From assembly GCA_963775245.1 (NCBI GenBank), contig CAVZID010000022.1, positions 289,243 through 353,242 on the forward strand: a stretch of 64,000 bases of DNA. Direction: 5' to 3'. This DNA is from CAVSWT01 sp963775245. Lineage in GTDB: Bacteria; Bacteroidota; Ignavibacteria; Ignavibacteriales; Ignavibacteriaceae. Below the pieces are notes generated by a model, which did no database searches, was not told the DNA's origin, and saw only the letters and a program-made list of their open reading frames with translations. Of this stretch, positions 46,189 through 54,986 are shown in pieces; position 1 is the stretch's first letter, and each line of letters opens with the position of its first letter. Position numbers and translations under genes: made by a program.

Positions 46189-47770
46189 TCATTTAGATTT
46201 TACTGTAATCTTAATTGAACTTGAATTTGTTTTTCCATACTCATCAGTTGCTTTTGCCGTAATTAAATGATCACCAGGTGAAGCATTAAACCATGCCCAA
46301 TCAAAAGGTAAGAATCTGTTATAACCAATTGATTTATTATCAACGAAAAATTCTACTTTAATTATTTTTCCTTTACTATCATATGTTTTTGTTTTTATGA
46401 TTATATCTGAACCCTGAATAAATTTATCCGAGTTGACTGGTTGAGTAATTTGTATTTTTAACAAATCATTTTTCTCTTCAGATTTAAAAGAATTAATGTC
46501 AGGCATATTTTTATTATAAATTGTATTTATTAAAGTGCCCATCGAATCATCTCCCGCAATTGCCCAAAACATTAATCCCCTTAAATTATAAGCATCGACA
46601 TAGCGCGCCTTCAATGCTATTGAACGAGGATCATCAAATGTCCAGAATTTTTTTAGTTCAGAACTATACAACCATGGGGCTAATGCGAAATCGTCCCAAT
46701 AAACTTTATAGCCTTCTCTTTCTAAACCTGTATAATCCATATAATTATTAATATGAAGATGTTCTCTTATAGTATCATTTTTGGAAGGTTGATAAAGTCC
46801 ATTATCAATTGAGTCCACATCAACCCAATGCTTAGCATAGAAAGCTGCGCCTGGTACAATTTTACTACTGCTCACAGAAACTGAATCCAACAAATATTTT
46901 ACTGTATGATCTAATGATTCTTTAAACGGATCCGGATCATTTGGAGAACTTAGAAGATTTGTATGATGTCCCGTAATCGTATCAAAGATACCGTGGAAAT
47001 CATAGGTCATCACATTGTACCAATCAAGATACTGTTGATCTCTTTTAAAATTATATTTCCAGAATTCCCAAACTCTTGCTGAAACAGCAGCCGTTAAAAG
47101 TAAATTGGGATTGATTTCATTTAACTTTTTTCTGAACAAAGCAAACAGCGCGGTCTGATTTTCTCTATCGTTTACATTATAATGAGTATCCTCGGGGCCG
47201 TCACTTATGGGAAATTCCCAATCAATATCAAATCCGTCAAAAATTCCTTTTGCTGACCCGGGGCCACCGGCACTTCCAACAATAGGGAGATTTCCCTTTA
47301 TAAAATAATCAATGCAGGTATTGACAAACTTTTCTCTCGATTCAGAAGTAAGAGCAGCATCTGAAAAATATTTTGAACCTCCCCATCCTCCAATTGACAA
47401 TAATATTTTTAAGATTGAGGATATTTATTTTTTAATTTCTTTAGTTGATTAAAATTCCCTCTTAAACCTTGAGTTGAATCATCAGCAATGTCCATCCACA
47501 CTCATATCAGCGGTATAAACTTCCTCGATATGCTAAATACGCGTTTATCTCCGGAATAATTTCCATGAGAGAATCTTCTTCCGGCCTGGCAAAAGCATAA
47601 TTAATAACTGTTAATTTATCTGCTAAATTTCTCTGGGCAATATCTTTTATCAGCATCCCATGGCTAGGGGAATGAAATCCTCCATAGTAGGCAACAATTT
47701 CTTTTTGCTGTGCAAATGTTAAAAAGGGAATTAGAACTGTAAGTAGAAATATTTTTCTTAGTTGGTTCAT
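46189..47770 (-). pseudogene. GH18 chitinase-like protein broken by three frameshifts
   Basis: A GH18 barrel with a C-terminal Ig-type domain. The start at 47770 gives a signal peptide and QKEIVAYYGGFHSPSHG, then frames change near 47528, 47491 and 47416. Joining them by hand gives AYLAYEEVYTADMSVDGIAD, DSTQGLRGNFNQLKKLKNKY and LKILLSIGGWGGSKYFS, a smooth GH18 sequence. The active site DGFDIDWE lies in the long intact C-terminal part (46189-47400), followed by YNVMTYDFHG and FWAIAGDDSMG, then an Ig-type domain (FIQGSDIIIKTKTYDSKGKI). Three indels in about 110 bases suggest either a poor stretch of sequence or a decaying gene; the long part downstream shows no further damage. Endo-beta-N-acetylglucosaminidase activity is an alternative to chitinase. 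Confidence 0.85.
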
Positions 47771-48098
47771 ACTTGTTATAAAATTATTAAAAGAAAAGAT
47801 AACTTTTTAAAGTTAGACAATCACAAATTATTCTTTTTATTTTGAATTGACAAGAAGTTGTACGTTATAAGAGATAAGATTTAAGAGACAAGAATTAAGG
47901 GATAAATAATAGAGTATAAATTATTATAATGCTAAAGACGAAACCATTTTATAAAATATTAAATAGCTTTATTGAATAATTGAGTAAATGAAAATTTTAA
48001 CACGAAGAACAAATAAAAAAAATGTGAAGTAAATTAGTTGAAGCCTCACATTTTCAAATCAACTCTTTATTATCAAACTATTATTTAATTTTCGAAAT
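47771..48098. other. Gene-free gap with degenerate tandem repeat
   Basis: A stretch at 47874-47911 repeats the unit AAGAGATAAGATTT about three times with changes (AAGAGACAAGAATT, AAGGGATAAATAAT). The remainder is AT-rich. A CACGAAGAACAAAT phrase at 48001 recalls the intergenic repeats elsewhere. No gene is recognisable; the promoter of GH18 should lie here. Confidence 0.5.
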
Positions 48099-48692
48099 TT
48101 AAGTTAGTTGGTTGTTTGTTTTGCTGTCTTTTATTTGTGTTATATTAGTTGTTGGGACGCTATCATCCACTACTTCAAATTTCAAATTACTAACCCATAC
48201 TTCGCCGGTTCCAGCTAACAATATTCCAAAATTAATTGCAGCACTGTTTGAAGGCACATCCAGCACAACATCATATTTCTTCCACTCAGAAGTTCCTTTA
48301 ATTGGGCGGTCTCCCATATTATCAAATCCCAAAGTATTATGAGGTTTTGATTATCATCAATTCTCATCCAAAGCCCAGCCCATTGAACAACATCTTTAGA
48401 TTTCACATAACCGGATAATCTAACTCTTTTATTTAAATATTTTTCGGCGGAAAAATTTTGCATCAACGTACCAAAGCCTTTGATATCTTCTTCTGTTGAT
48501 TTTATATAAACAGCATTTTCTTTATTCATTCCGCCTTTAACTTCTATGCCAACTTCATAACTGCCAGGGTTAGTACCAGATTTAAACCAGCCTTCTGGAA
48601 TTTTGTCTCCTCCGGAATTAAATATGTATCCGCTAAATAAAATTAAAATATAGCTGCAGCAAGGTTGATAAGAATATATTATTTTTTTTCAT
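48099..48692 (-). pseudogene. Exported jelly-roll/CBM-like protein broken by two frameshifts
   Basis: Small exported protein of unknown job. ATG 48692 follows GGAG. The first 15 codons give a signal-like start, then the frame shifts near 48640-48655 to read SYILILFSGYIFNSGGDKIP and EGWFKSGTNPGSYEVGIEVK, continues through RVRLSGYVKSKDVVQWAGLW, and shifts again near 48342 to LGFDNMGDRPIKGTSEWKKY. It ends at 48099 with VWVSNLKFEVVDD and a short tail. The repaired protein is one beta-sandwich domain with the WAGLWMRIDD and DRPIKGT signatures of an uncharacterised domain that I have seen attached to regulators and surface proteins. It adjoins the broken GH18 and the anti-sigma gene. Whether the breaks are real cannot be settled here. 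Confidence 0.65.
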
Positions 48693-48878
48693 AACTTTCT
48701 CCAATTTGGTTAAAAAAAATTTTATATCCTTAATCCCGGTAATACTCTGCCAGAGATTGATTTATTATGTTGTTAAAATTTTTTAAGCTGTTATCGGCAT
48801 CAATATTTAATATTTCATTTGCAATTGAGCCATATTCTTTTGAAATCAAGGCTTTATCAATGACTTCATTAAAATTTT

Positions 48879-49322
48879 TTATTTCTTCATTGTTGCTAAT
48901 AATTGATTAATCATTGTATGCTGAACGAAATTGGTTAATAAATAATTTTCATTTGTACCCGCATTAGTAGTATCAAGTGAACTTAAGTTATGATTGTTAG
49001 TTTTATTCTCGTTCAAATTTGAATTAATAAGAAAAAAGAAAATAGCAACAGAAGCCACTGCAATAGAAAATGATATTTTGAATGCTGGTTTCTTAACGCT
49101 CCAATTGACTTTCTTACTTTTACTTAATTCATCATTAAATTGAAATTCATTCTGAGGCAGCATTTCATAAAAATTGGCTAAGTCAGATTTTATATTTGAA
49201 AAATCATTCATCAATGCATTGCATCTTTTACAGTTTTTTAGATGAGCTAACAACTCCTCTTTTTTGTTTTCAGGGAGTTCATCTTCAACAAATAAGCTTA
49301 TTTCATATTCGTAATGTTTCAT
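48879..49322 (-). CDS. Anti-sigma factor with zinc-finger-like N-terminus; C-terminus displaced by frameshift
   Basis: Membrane anti-sigma factor for the sigma gene it overlaps by four bases (ATGA). The N-terminus has the ZAS-type pattern ISLFVEDELPENKKEELLAH followed by LKNCKRCNALM (the H-x3-CxxC type). A single membrane helix lies at about residues 83-101 (ISFSIAVASVAIFFFLINS). The frame stops at 48879 after TMINQLLATMKK, but another frame continues from about 48895 as ISNNEEIKNFNEVIDKALIS and ends at 48730 with QSLAEYYRD. The true gene is therefore probably 48730-49322, about 195 residues, with one indel near 48893. Confidence 0.8.
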   Translation of the reverse strand: MKHYEYEISLFVEDELPENKKEELLAHLKNCKRCNALMNDFSNIKSDLANFYEMLPQNEFQFNDELSKSKKVNWSVKKPAFKISFSIAVASVAIFFFLINSNLNENKTNNHNLSSLDTTNAGTNENYLLTNFVQHTMINQLLATMKK

Positions 49323-49816
49323 TTTGTATTCTTAAAATCTTTTAAATATTTTCTTAATTGTTTTTTAACCCTAAATAATTTAACCGCAATATTTTCAACC
49401 GTAAGATTTGTTATTTCTGAAATCTCTGCATAAGAATATCCTTCATACTCTTTTAAATAAAGAAGCTCGCTGCTTTCCTTTGACACTTTCTTTAAAGCAT
49501 TCTGTATTGAAATATTGATGTCAAAAGTATCTGCATAATTTCTTTTAATTATGTTTCTTTCAATGCTTTCATTATGAAAATCTTTACTTCGCAGTCTGCT
49601 GTAACATAAATTTCTTGCAATAACGAATAACCAGGTTTTAAATGAACATTGCCCCTTAAATGATTCTTCTTTTTCATAATGTCGAATAAATACTTCTTGA
49701 ACAATATCTTTTGCTTCTTCATAATTTTTTAAAATGCTGTATGCGTATCTCAAAATATCATCTGAAAATTCCTTATAAAGTTCCTCAAAAGAATTATTTA
49801 CTACTTCTTTTTCCAA
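49319..49816 (-). CDS. ECF-type RNA polymerase sigma factor
   Basis: Alternative sigma factor of 165 residues. Region 2 reads LRYAYSILKNYEEAKDIVQE followed by VFIRHYEK and FKTWLFVIARNLCYSRLR. Region 4 reads ELLYLKEYEGYSYAEISEIT then NLTVENIAVKLFRVKKQLRK. It overlaps the anti-sigma gene by four bases, so the pair is co-translated. Its regulon is unknown; the flanking surface proteins (broken GH18 and the jelly-roll protein) are possible targets. Confidence 0.92.
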   Translation of the reverse strand: MEKEVVNNSFEELYKEFSDDILRYAYSILKNYEEAKDIVQEVFIRHYEKEESFKGQCSFKTWLFVIARNLCYSRLRSKDFHNESIERNIIKRNYADTFDINISIQNALKKVSKESSELLYLKEYEGYSYAEISEITNLTVENIAVKLFRVKKQLRKYLKDFKNTK

Positions 49817-50245
49817 ATAAAATTATTAATTCGTTTTTAAATAGACGCATTAGTTAGCTTAAAATTACACAAACCTGAAGAAATAAATTAAAATTGATTT
49901 GCAGCTTATGATAATTCATAATGAAGAGTTCATTTTATTTTTTGTCTCTTTTTCTTAATTATATATTCATCAAGCATCGGGTATCCAGAATCGAGTATCC
50001 AGAATCCACCATCAAGACAACCCACAAACCGGATACAGTAATCAATATAGTTTTGATTTTACTTTTCAATCTGACTAAGTTTTTTTGAATTTTATAAGCG
50101 AGCTATGGAATATAAAACAATAGGGGCCGAATTAAATGTGAAATGGCAATTCTATATAACAATTTCCGATGGAATAAGATATTTAATTTTAAAGCGTTAT
50201 TGCTGCTTGTTATAAATTATTTAAATAAGATTAACCGGGACATAA
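49817..50245. other. Divergent promoter gap with GTATCCAGAATC direct repeats
   Basis: GTATCCAGAATCGAGTATCC is followed by AGAATCCACCATC (49981-50012), so GTATCCAGAATC appears twice 15 bases apart, with ATCAAG and ATC pieces on both sides. This is a short intergenic direct-repeat array. The rest must hold the divergent promoters of the sigma gene (left) and the redox operon (right), but no clear box stands out. No gene was seen. Confidence 0.45.
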
Positions 50246-51707
50246 ATGAGAACTAATCAAATCACCGAAGAAGAAAGAAAAAAAGCTTTCCAAAATTCTA
50301 AGAAGTCGGAAGTAATTGAAAAGCAAAAATTAAATGTTCGATATCATGTAGAAGATTTTGATGTTAATAATCTACCACAACGTTTCTTAGAAGCATTTGC
50401 TGCGATTTTAAAACACTCAAATTATAGAATGGCATTAGAGCACTACTCACGTGTAGTTTCTCGATGTGCTCTTTGTTCAACAACCTGCCAGATTTACCAG
50501 GCAACCGGGGACAAAGAAGACATCCCCTGTCATCGTTCTGAATTATTATTAAATGTATATAAGCGTCATTTTACTTTAGGAGGACTAATAAAAGGAAGAA
50601 TTTCCGGCAGCGATTATTTAACAAATGAAAAAATTCAAGCAAATGGCACAAGACTTTTGGAACTGTACTGCATGCAGGCGGTGTGCTCTTGAATGTCCAA
50701 TGGGAGTTGACCATGGTTTAATAACACATCTCGGCAGATATATCTTAAGTGAAATCGGAATAGCACCACGTGCATTAGTTGTTAGCGTAAGGGAACAGCT
50801 TGAAGGTAATTCCGGAAATACATCTGCTGTGCCGGTGCCTGCTTTACTTGACACATTGGAATTTCTTGAAGACGATATGTTCAAAGAAAAAAATGTTAAA
50901 ATTAAATTTCCGATTGATGTTGAAGGCAGCAACTATGTTTTCTTCCCTGCTGTAAGTGATTTCCTTATGGAAGCTGATACCCTTATGGGAATTGCTGCTG
51001 TATTTACTGCCAGTGGTGATAAATGGACTATCGGAACCGGTTATTTCGACGGTATTAATTATGGATTGTTTTACAGTGATAGAATAATGGAAAGAGTTGT
51101 TAAAAAAGTTGATGCAGAGACTTGCAGATTAAAAGGTAAAAATATTTTAATTGGTGAATGCGGCCATGCTTCCCGTACAGCCAAAAGTTTTATACCTACT
51201 TTTTGCGGAGGAGAAGAATCAATTCCTGTCGTAAGCATTTTAGAATACACTTATAAAGCATGGAAAGACGAAAAGATTAAATTAGACCCGGATATTATAA
51301 CAGAGAAAGTTGCTTATCACGACCCATGCAACTTTGCAAGAAATAAATGGATTGTAAATCAGCCACGCGAGATTTTAAAATCATTTTGTAAAAATTATGT
51401 AGAGATGACACCATCAGGGGAAAATAATATTTGCTGCGGAGGTGGTGGTGGAACAGTTTCGATAGATGAAATACGGCCTTATCGAACAACTGTAGGTGGG
51501 AAATTAAAAGCTGACCAAATCCGTAAGTCTGGTTGTGAAATACTTGTCGCCCCATGTGCAAATTGCAAAAAACAATTAAGAGAATTAGTTGAGGACCAAA
51601 AAATTAATTGCCAGGTAGTGGGGCTTCATGATTTGATTTATAAAGCTATTGTATTTGAAGATTCACTTGTACTAAACAAGGAAGAGATAAAAACAGAAAA
51701 TGGATAA
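50246..51707 (+). CDS. CCG-type iron-sulfur protein (HdrD/DsrK/GlpC-like), one frameshift inside
   Basis: Cytoplasmic Fe-S subunit of a membrane redox complex. The first part (50246-50692) has a cluster site CALCSTTCQIY ... IPCHRSE; the second (50625-51707) has CTACRRCALECPMG and a cysteine-rich CCG domain (YHDPCNFARN, NNICCGGGGG, VAPCANCKKQL). The two parts overlap in different frames. An indel near 50630-50640 would join LTNEKI to the downstream QMAQDFWNC, making one protein of about 485 residues with two [4Fe-4S] sites plus the CCG domain, the standard layout for DsrK/HdrD relatives. Its neighbour is a NarI-like cytochrome b, as in DsrMK. The partner substrate (disulfide, quinone or other) cannot be named; no dissimilatory sulfite reductase gene is present. 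Confidence 0.85.
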
Positions 51708-51723
51708 TAAAAAATAATATTCC

Positions 51724-51816
51724 CTCTGTGGCTCTCTGAGGTTCTTTGTGTCCTCAGTGTTCCTTTTTAAAAACACTAACACAGAGTTCACTGAGAATTC
51801 ACAGAGAACCACAGAG
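51724..51816. repeat. 93-base palindromic repeat inside the redox operon
   Basis: CTCTGTGGCTCTCTGAGG at the left faces TTCACAGAGAACCACAGAG at the right, with TGTCCTCAGTGTT/AACACTAACACAGAG inside, so the whole element folds as one long imperfect hairpin. The wording matches the CCACAG elements at 36.9 kb. It sits between the Fe-S and cytochrome b genes of one operon and may affect transcript processing. Confidence 0.65.
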
Positions 51817-51842
51817 ATTTTAAAATAAATTAGATAAAAAAT

Positions 51843-52547
51843 ATGGAACAACTACTTGAATTTGCAAAGGGACCTCTATTCCGTCTTTGCTTTGCTATAA
51901 TGCTTTTGGGACTTATAAGAATTTTTGCTCTTGATATTTGGGGCATTTATAAAGCATATAAAAAAGCCGGTGATAAAAAAATGCCATGGAAATTGATAAG
52001 AAGCCGAGGGTGGGAATGGATTTTTCCTGTGAAAAGGATAACACATAATTTCCAAATCTATTCCGTCTTGTCAATTCTATTTCATATTGGATTACTTATA
52101 GTTCCGATATTTTTATTTGCACATATTCAATTGTGGAAAGAATCTGTTGGGATTTATTGGCCGGCACTTCCGTATAGCTGGGCATTCTGGTTAACTGTCA
52201 GCACAATTATATTTTCTGTATCCTTAATTATCGGACGCATGATTATTAAACAAGCAAGAGTATTAAGCAAAGGCCAGGATTATCTTTGGTTGATTTTACT
52301 TTTAATTCCATTTGTAACAGGTTTTGTTTGTACAAACTTAAATGTCAGTCCGCAAAGCTATCAATTCTTTATGCTTGTTCATGTTTTAGCAGGTGAGTTG
52401 ATTTTTATACTCCTTCCATTTTCAAAAATTGCACATTGTGTGCTTGCACCATTGTCGCAAATTGTAAGTGCACTTGCCTGGAAATTTCCCCCCATGACAG
52501 ACGATGATATTTGCACAACTTTAAATAAAAAAGGAGCAAAAGTTTGA
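51843..52547 (+). CDS. NarI/DsrM-like membrane cytochrome b subunit
   Basis: Diheme-type cytochrome b exchanging electrons with menaquinone. 234 residues with about five membrane helices. Candidate heme ligands are THNFQIYSVLSILFHIGLL and MLVHVLAGELIFILLPFSKI followed by AH, paired as in the NarI gamma subunit of nitrate reductase and DsrM. It follows the Fe-S protein and overlaps the mini-ferredoxin gene by four bases. Nitrate reductase itself is absent, so the DsrMK-like reading is favoured. Confidence 0.85.
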   Translation: MEQLLEFAKGPLFRLCFAIMLLGLIRIFALDIWGIYKAYKKAGDKKMPWKLIRSRGWEWIFPVKRITHNFQIYSVLSILFHIGLLIVPIFLFAHIQLWKESVGIYWPALPYSWAFWLTVSTIIFSVSLIIGRMIIKQARVLSKGQDYLWLILLLIPFVTGFVCTNLNVSPQSYQFFMLVHVLAGELIFILLPFSKIAHCVLAPLSQIVSALAWKFPPMTDDDICTTLNKKGAKV

Positions 52548-52669
52548 GCAAAGGAATTTTAAAAGATATAACAAAATGCATTGGTTGCCTTAAACGTGTA
52601 TCAGCATGTAAAGAAGTTATGGAAAATAATAATAAGCAAAACAAGAAAGAGGAATCTTCAGATGAATAG
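52544..52669 (+). CDS. 41-residue ferredoxin-like peptide, probably truncated
   Basis: A short gene easily missed. TTG at 52544 follows GGAG by seven bases and overlaps the stop of the cytochrome b gene; its own stop overlaps the next ATG (ATGAATAG). The peptide starts SKGILKDITKCIGCLKRVSA and CKEV, then becomes a charged tail (NNNKQNKKEESSDE). This is the start of an HmcB/DsrO-type 4Fe-4S ferredoxin subunit, whose usual motif would be CIGCxxCVxAC; the third Cys is Arg (CGT where TGT is expected). Coupling on both sides shows it is translated. It may be a remnant kept for coupling, or a real small subunit. Confidence 0.65.
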   Translation: MSKGILKDITKCIGCLKRVSACKEVMENNNKQNKKEESSDE

Positions 52670-53534
52670 AGCTCGTAATACAAAACTTATCTTATGGCTA
52701 ATGACAGGTTTTGCCGCTGCAGTTGCATTTAATCGATTTATTTTCGGATTAGGAGCTACTGCAAATACTCCTTTGTGGGCAGAAGTTTTTATCAGCCTTG
52801 GAATTATTTCTGCAGCAGCTTTAGTATTTTTATTTGCAATAGAACACTTTCATGTTTGGGATATCACTCAAAAAGAACCCGAATCATTACCGCATACACC
52901 ACCATCTTTTGACTACGCTTCAAGGACATGGCTTGGAACACCGGAAGTTTCCGGAATAACAAAGTTTTCCCTTGTTTTCATTTTAAGTTTTGCTTTCGGA
53001 ATGTTTTTAATGCCCGGAGAACATTTACATAATAACGGTATGCCAAATATTAAAGCCAGCCGTGCGTCCGGCTATGATACTTTATATTTAAATCTTAATG
53101 GTGATGGTAAGTTTGTTAAGTTTCCCCATCAAGAACATATTAATTTGATTAAAATGTTTGATCCTTCTGAAATCAATAGTAATGTTTTCCATAGTGATTC
53201 AACTGTAAGCAATGACAGTTGTTTTATGTGCCATCATTTAAAATTACCAGGAGAAAAGCTAAGTGCTTGTTCGGAATGTCATTCAAGCATGTATCAGCAA
53301 GTTGATTTCTTTAATCATAGCTGGCATCAAACCAGTTTGACCACAAATCTAAAATGCAATGATTGCCATAAAACAGGTATGAATAGAAATGCTCAATCCG
53401 CAAAAAGCTGCACAGCTTGTCATCAAACTTATAAATTCGCTTCAAATAAGAATACTTTTAATAAAGATTTTTATATACTTTCATATACAGATGCATTGCA
53501 TCGATTATGCGAATATTGCCATACAATTGAATAA
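52662..53534 (+). CDS. Membrane-anchored multiheme cytochrome c; C-terminus displaced by frameshift
   Basis: Electron-transfer subunit with N-terminal membrane helices (about residues 7-28, 40-61 and 98-115) and a periplasmic domain. The start is the ATG at 52662, which overlaps the small gene. Heme sites CFMCH, CSECH, CNDCH, CTACH and CEYCH are seen. The frame stops at 53534 directly before a run of seven A; in the next frame the DNA continues KPNLAQCSICHKTELPEN and on to 53692, adding a sixth CxxCH. So the intact gene is probably 52662-53692 with one homopolymer indel. Last gene of the Fe-S/cytochrome b/ferredoxin operon; acts like the J-type subunit of Dsr/Hmc complexes. Confidence 0.82.
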   Translation: MNRARNTKLILWLMTGFAAAVAFNRFIFGLGATANTPLWAEVFISLGIISAAALVFLFAIEHFHVWDITQKEPESLPHTPPSFDYASRTWLGTPEVSGITKFSLVFILSFAFGMFLMPGEHLHNNGMPNIKASRASGYDTLYLNLNGDGKFVKFPHQEHINLIKMFDPSEINSNVFHSDSTVSNDSCFMCHHLKLPGEKLSACSECHSSMYQQVDFFNHSWHQTSLTTNLKCNDCHKTGMNRNAQSAKSCTACHQTYKFASNKNTFNKDFYILSYTDALHRLCEYCHTIE

Positions 53535-53787
53535 AAAAAATAGTGGATAAACCTAATCTCGCACAATGTTCGATCTGTCATAAAACAGAACTGCCAGAAA
53601 ATTTAATGGCTAGTTTGAATTGGAAAATTAATTTACCTCATTTTAATAGTGTGATTCTTCCGGATGTTAAGACTGAGAAAAAATTAAAGTAGCTAACGCA
53701 AATTTCTCTTACTCTATCCATTGAGCTAATAATATATTATAATTCGGTGTAATCTCATTTTTAATTTTCTTATGGGGATTGTAAAGA

Positions 53788-54405
53788 ATGCCTGAAAATA
53801 AAAATCATTGGTATGATGGATTATTTTATGATAAAGTAATTGCTCCCAATCAAGATAGAGCATTTCAAATTGTAAAATCACTTATTAAAGAAAATTCTTC
53901 AGTGCTTGATGTTGGCTGCGGAACAGGACGCTTAGCATTTCAGCTTGATGATAAATGCACTAAAATTGATGGTATTGACCTATCAAAAAGAAATATTGAT
54001 TTAGCAAATAACATTCTAACTAAAAACCCATCTTCTAAAATTTCCTTTTATCATGATGATGTTCAAAATTTTTTACAGCAAAAAGAAAAGTTTTATGATT
54101 ATTCAATTATATCTTACGTCATTCATGAAATAAATGAAACCCAAAGAGTTGATATTTTAAAATTACTATCAGGCAAATCCAAACAAATTATTATTGTAGA
54201 TTATCTTTATCCCCGTCCAAAATCTTTTTGGTCTGCAATAAACGAAGCAGTTGAATTTGCAGCCGGCAGAGATCATTATAAAAATTTTAAATCTTATATT
54301 TCCAATAAAGGGATTATTGGTCTTGCAGAAAAAGCTGGTTTAAAAGTTTTAAATGAAATTAAAAATAATCCATTAACAACTCACATTGTTGTATTAAGTA
54401 AATAA
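53788..54405 (+). CDS. Class I SAM-dependent methyltransferase
   Basis: Cytoplasmic methyltransferase of 205 residues. Motif I is VLDVGCGTGRLAFQL, followed by IDGIDLSKRNIDLA and FYDYSIISYVIHEINE. The His-Glu after the SYV stretch resembles small-molecule methyltransferases. GGGGATTGTAAAG precedes the ATG. It is not closely similar to the one at 12760-13329. Start of a two-gene plus-strand unit with the thioesterase 46 bases downstream. Substrate unknown. Confidence 0.8.
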   Translation: MPENKNHWYDGLFYDKVIAPNQDRAFQIVKSLIKENSSVLDVGCGTGRLAFQLDDKCTKIDGIDLSKRNIDLANNILTKNPSSKISFYHDDVQNFLQQKEKFYDYSIISYVIHEINETQRVDILKLLSGKSKQIIIVDYLYPRPKSFWSAINEAVEFAAGRDHYKNFKSYISNKGIIGLAEKAGLKVLNEIKNNPLTTHIVVLSK

Positions 54406-54451
54406 ACTTGAACTCAGCATACGAGCTTAATAAAACTGGAGATTAAATTTT

Positions 54452-54937
54452 ATGAATTCAAAAGCTGTACAAGATTACTACCCTGACGATCTTAGTTATT
54501 GTTATGGATGCGGACGATTAAACGAACGTGGCCATCAAATAAAAAGTTATTGGGATGGCGATGAAACAGTTGCTCTTTTTACTCCAAAGCCTTATCACAT
54601 TGCTATTCCAGGTTATGTTTATGGGGGATTGATTGCATCACTAATTGATTGTCACGGAACGGGTACGGGTGCATTAGCATCATACCGAAATGAAGGGAGA
54701 GAACCTGGAACAGAACCGGCGTTTCGTTTTGTTACGGCATCACTTCAAGTTGATTATCTTCGCCCAACTCCGCTTGGAATAGAGCTAGAATTAAGAGGAA
54801 AAGTTTTAGAAATAAAAGGAAGAAAAGTCATTACGGAAATCACTGTTTCAGCAAATGGTGAAATTACAGTAAAAGGGAAAGTAGTAGCAGTTCAAATGCC
54901 TGATGCAATGATTAAAAATCTTTTGCAAAAAAAATAA
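54452..54937 (+). CDS. PaaI-type hotdog thioesterase
   Basis: Predicted acyl-CoA thioesterase, 161 residues. The hotdog core reads IPGYVYGGLIASLIDCHGTG with the helix residue Asp in the place of the PaaI catalytic acid, then FVTASLQVDYLRPTPLG and GRKVITEITVSANGEI. A CYGCGRLNERG sequence at the N-terminus is typical of this subgroup. Substrate unknown. Confidence 0.85.
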   Translation: MNSKAVQDYYPDDLSYCYGCGRLNERGHQIKSYWDGDETVALFTPKPYHIAIPGYVYGGLIASLIDCHGTGTGALASYRNEGREPGTEPAFRFVTASLQVDYLRPTPLGIELELRGKVLEIKGRKVITEITVSANGEITVKGKVVAVQMPDAMIKNLLQKK

Positions 54938-54986
54938 TTTTAAATTTATAAACCTTGCAATTTTGGTAAGGCTTATCTGAAATATT

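Noticed and set aside
47874..47911. Repeated AAGAGATAAGATTT units as a CRISPR-like array
   Set aside because: Units are degenerate and directly adjoining without spacers, and there is no cas gene in the window.
51843..52547. NarI subunit of a nitrate reductase
   Set aside because: No narGHJ genes are adjacent; the CCG Fe-S gene upstream fits DsrMK/Hdr-type complexes better.
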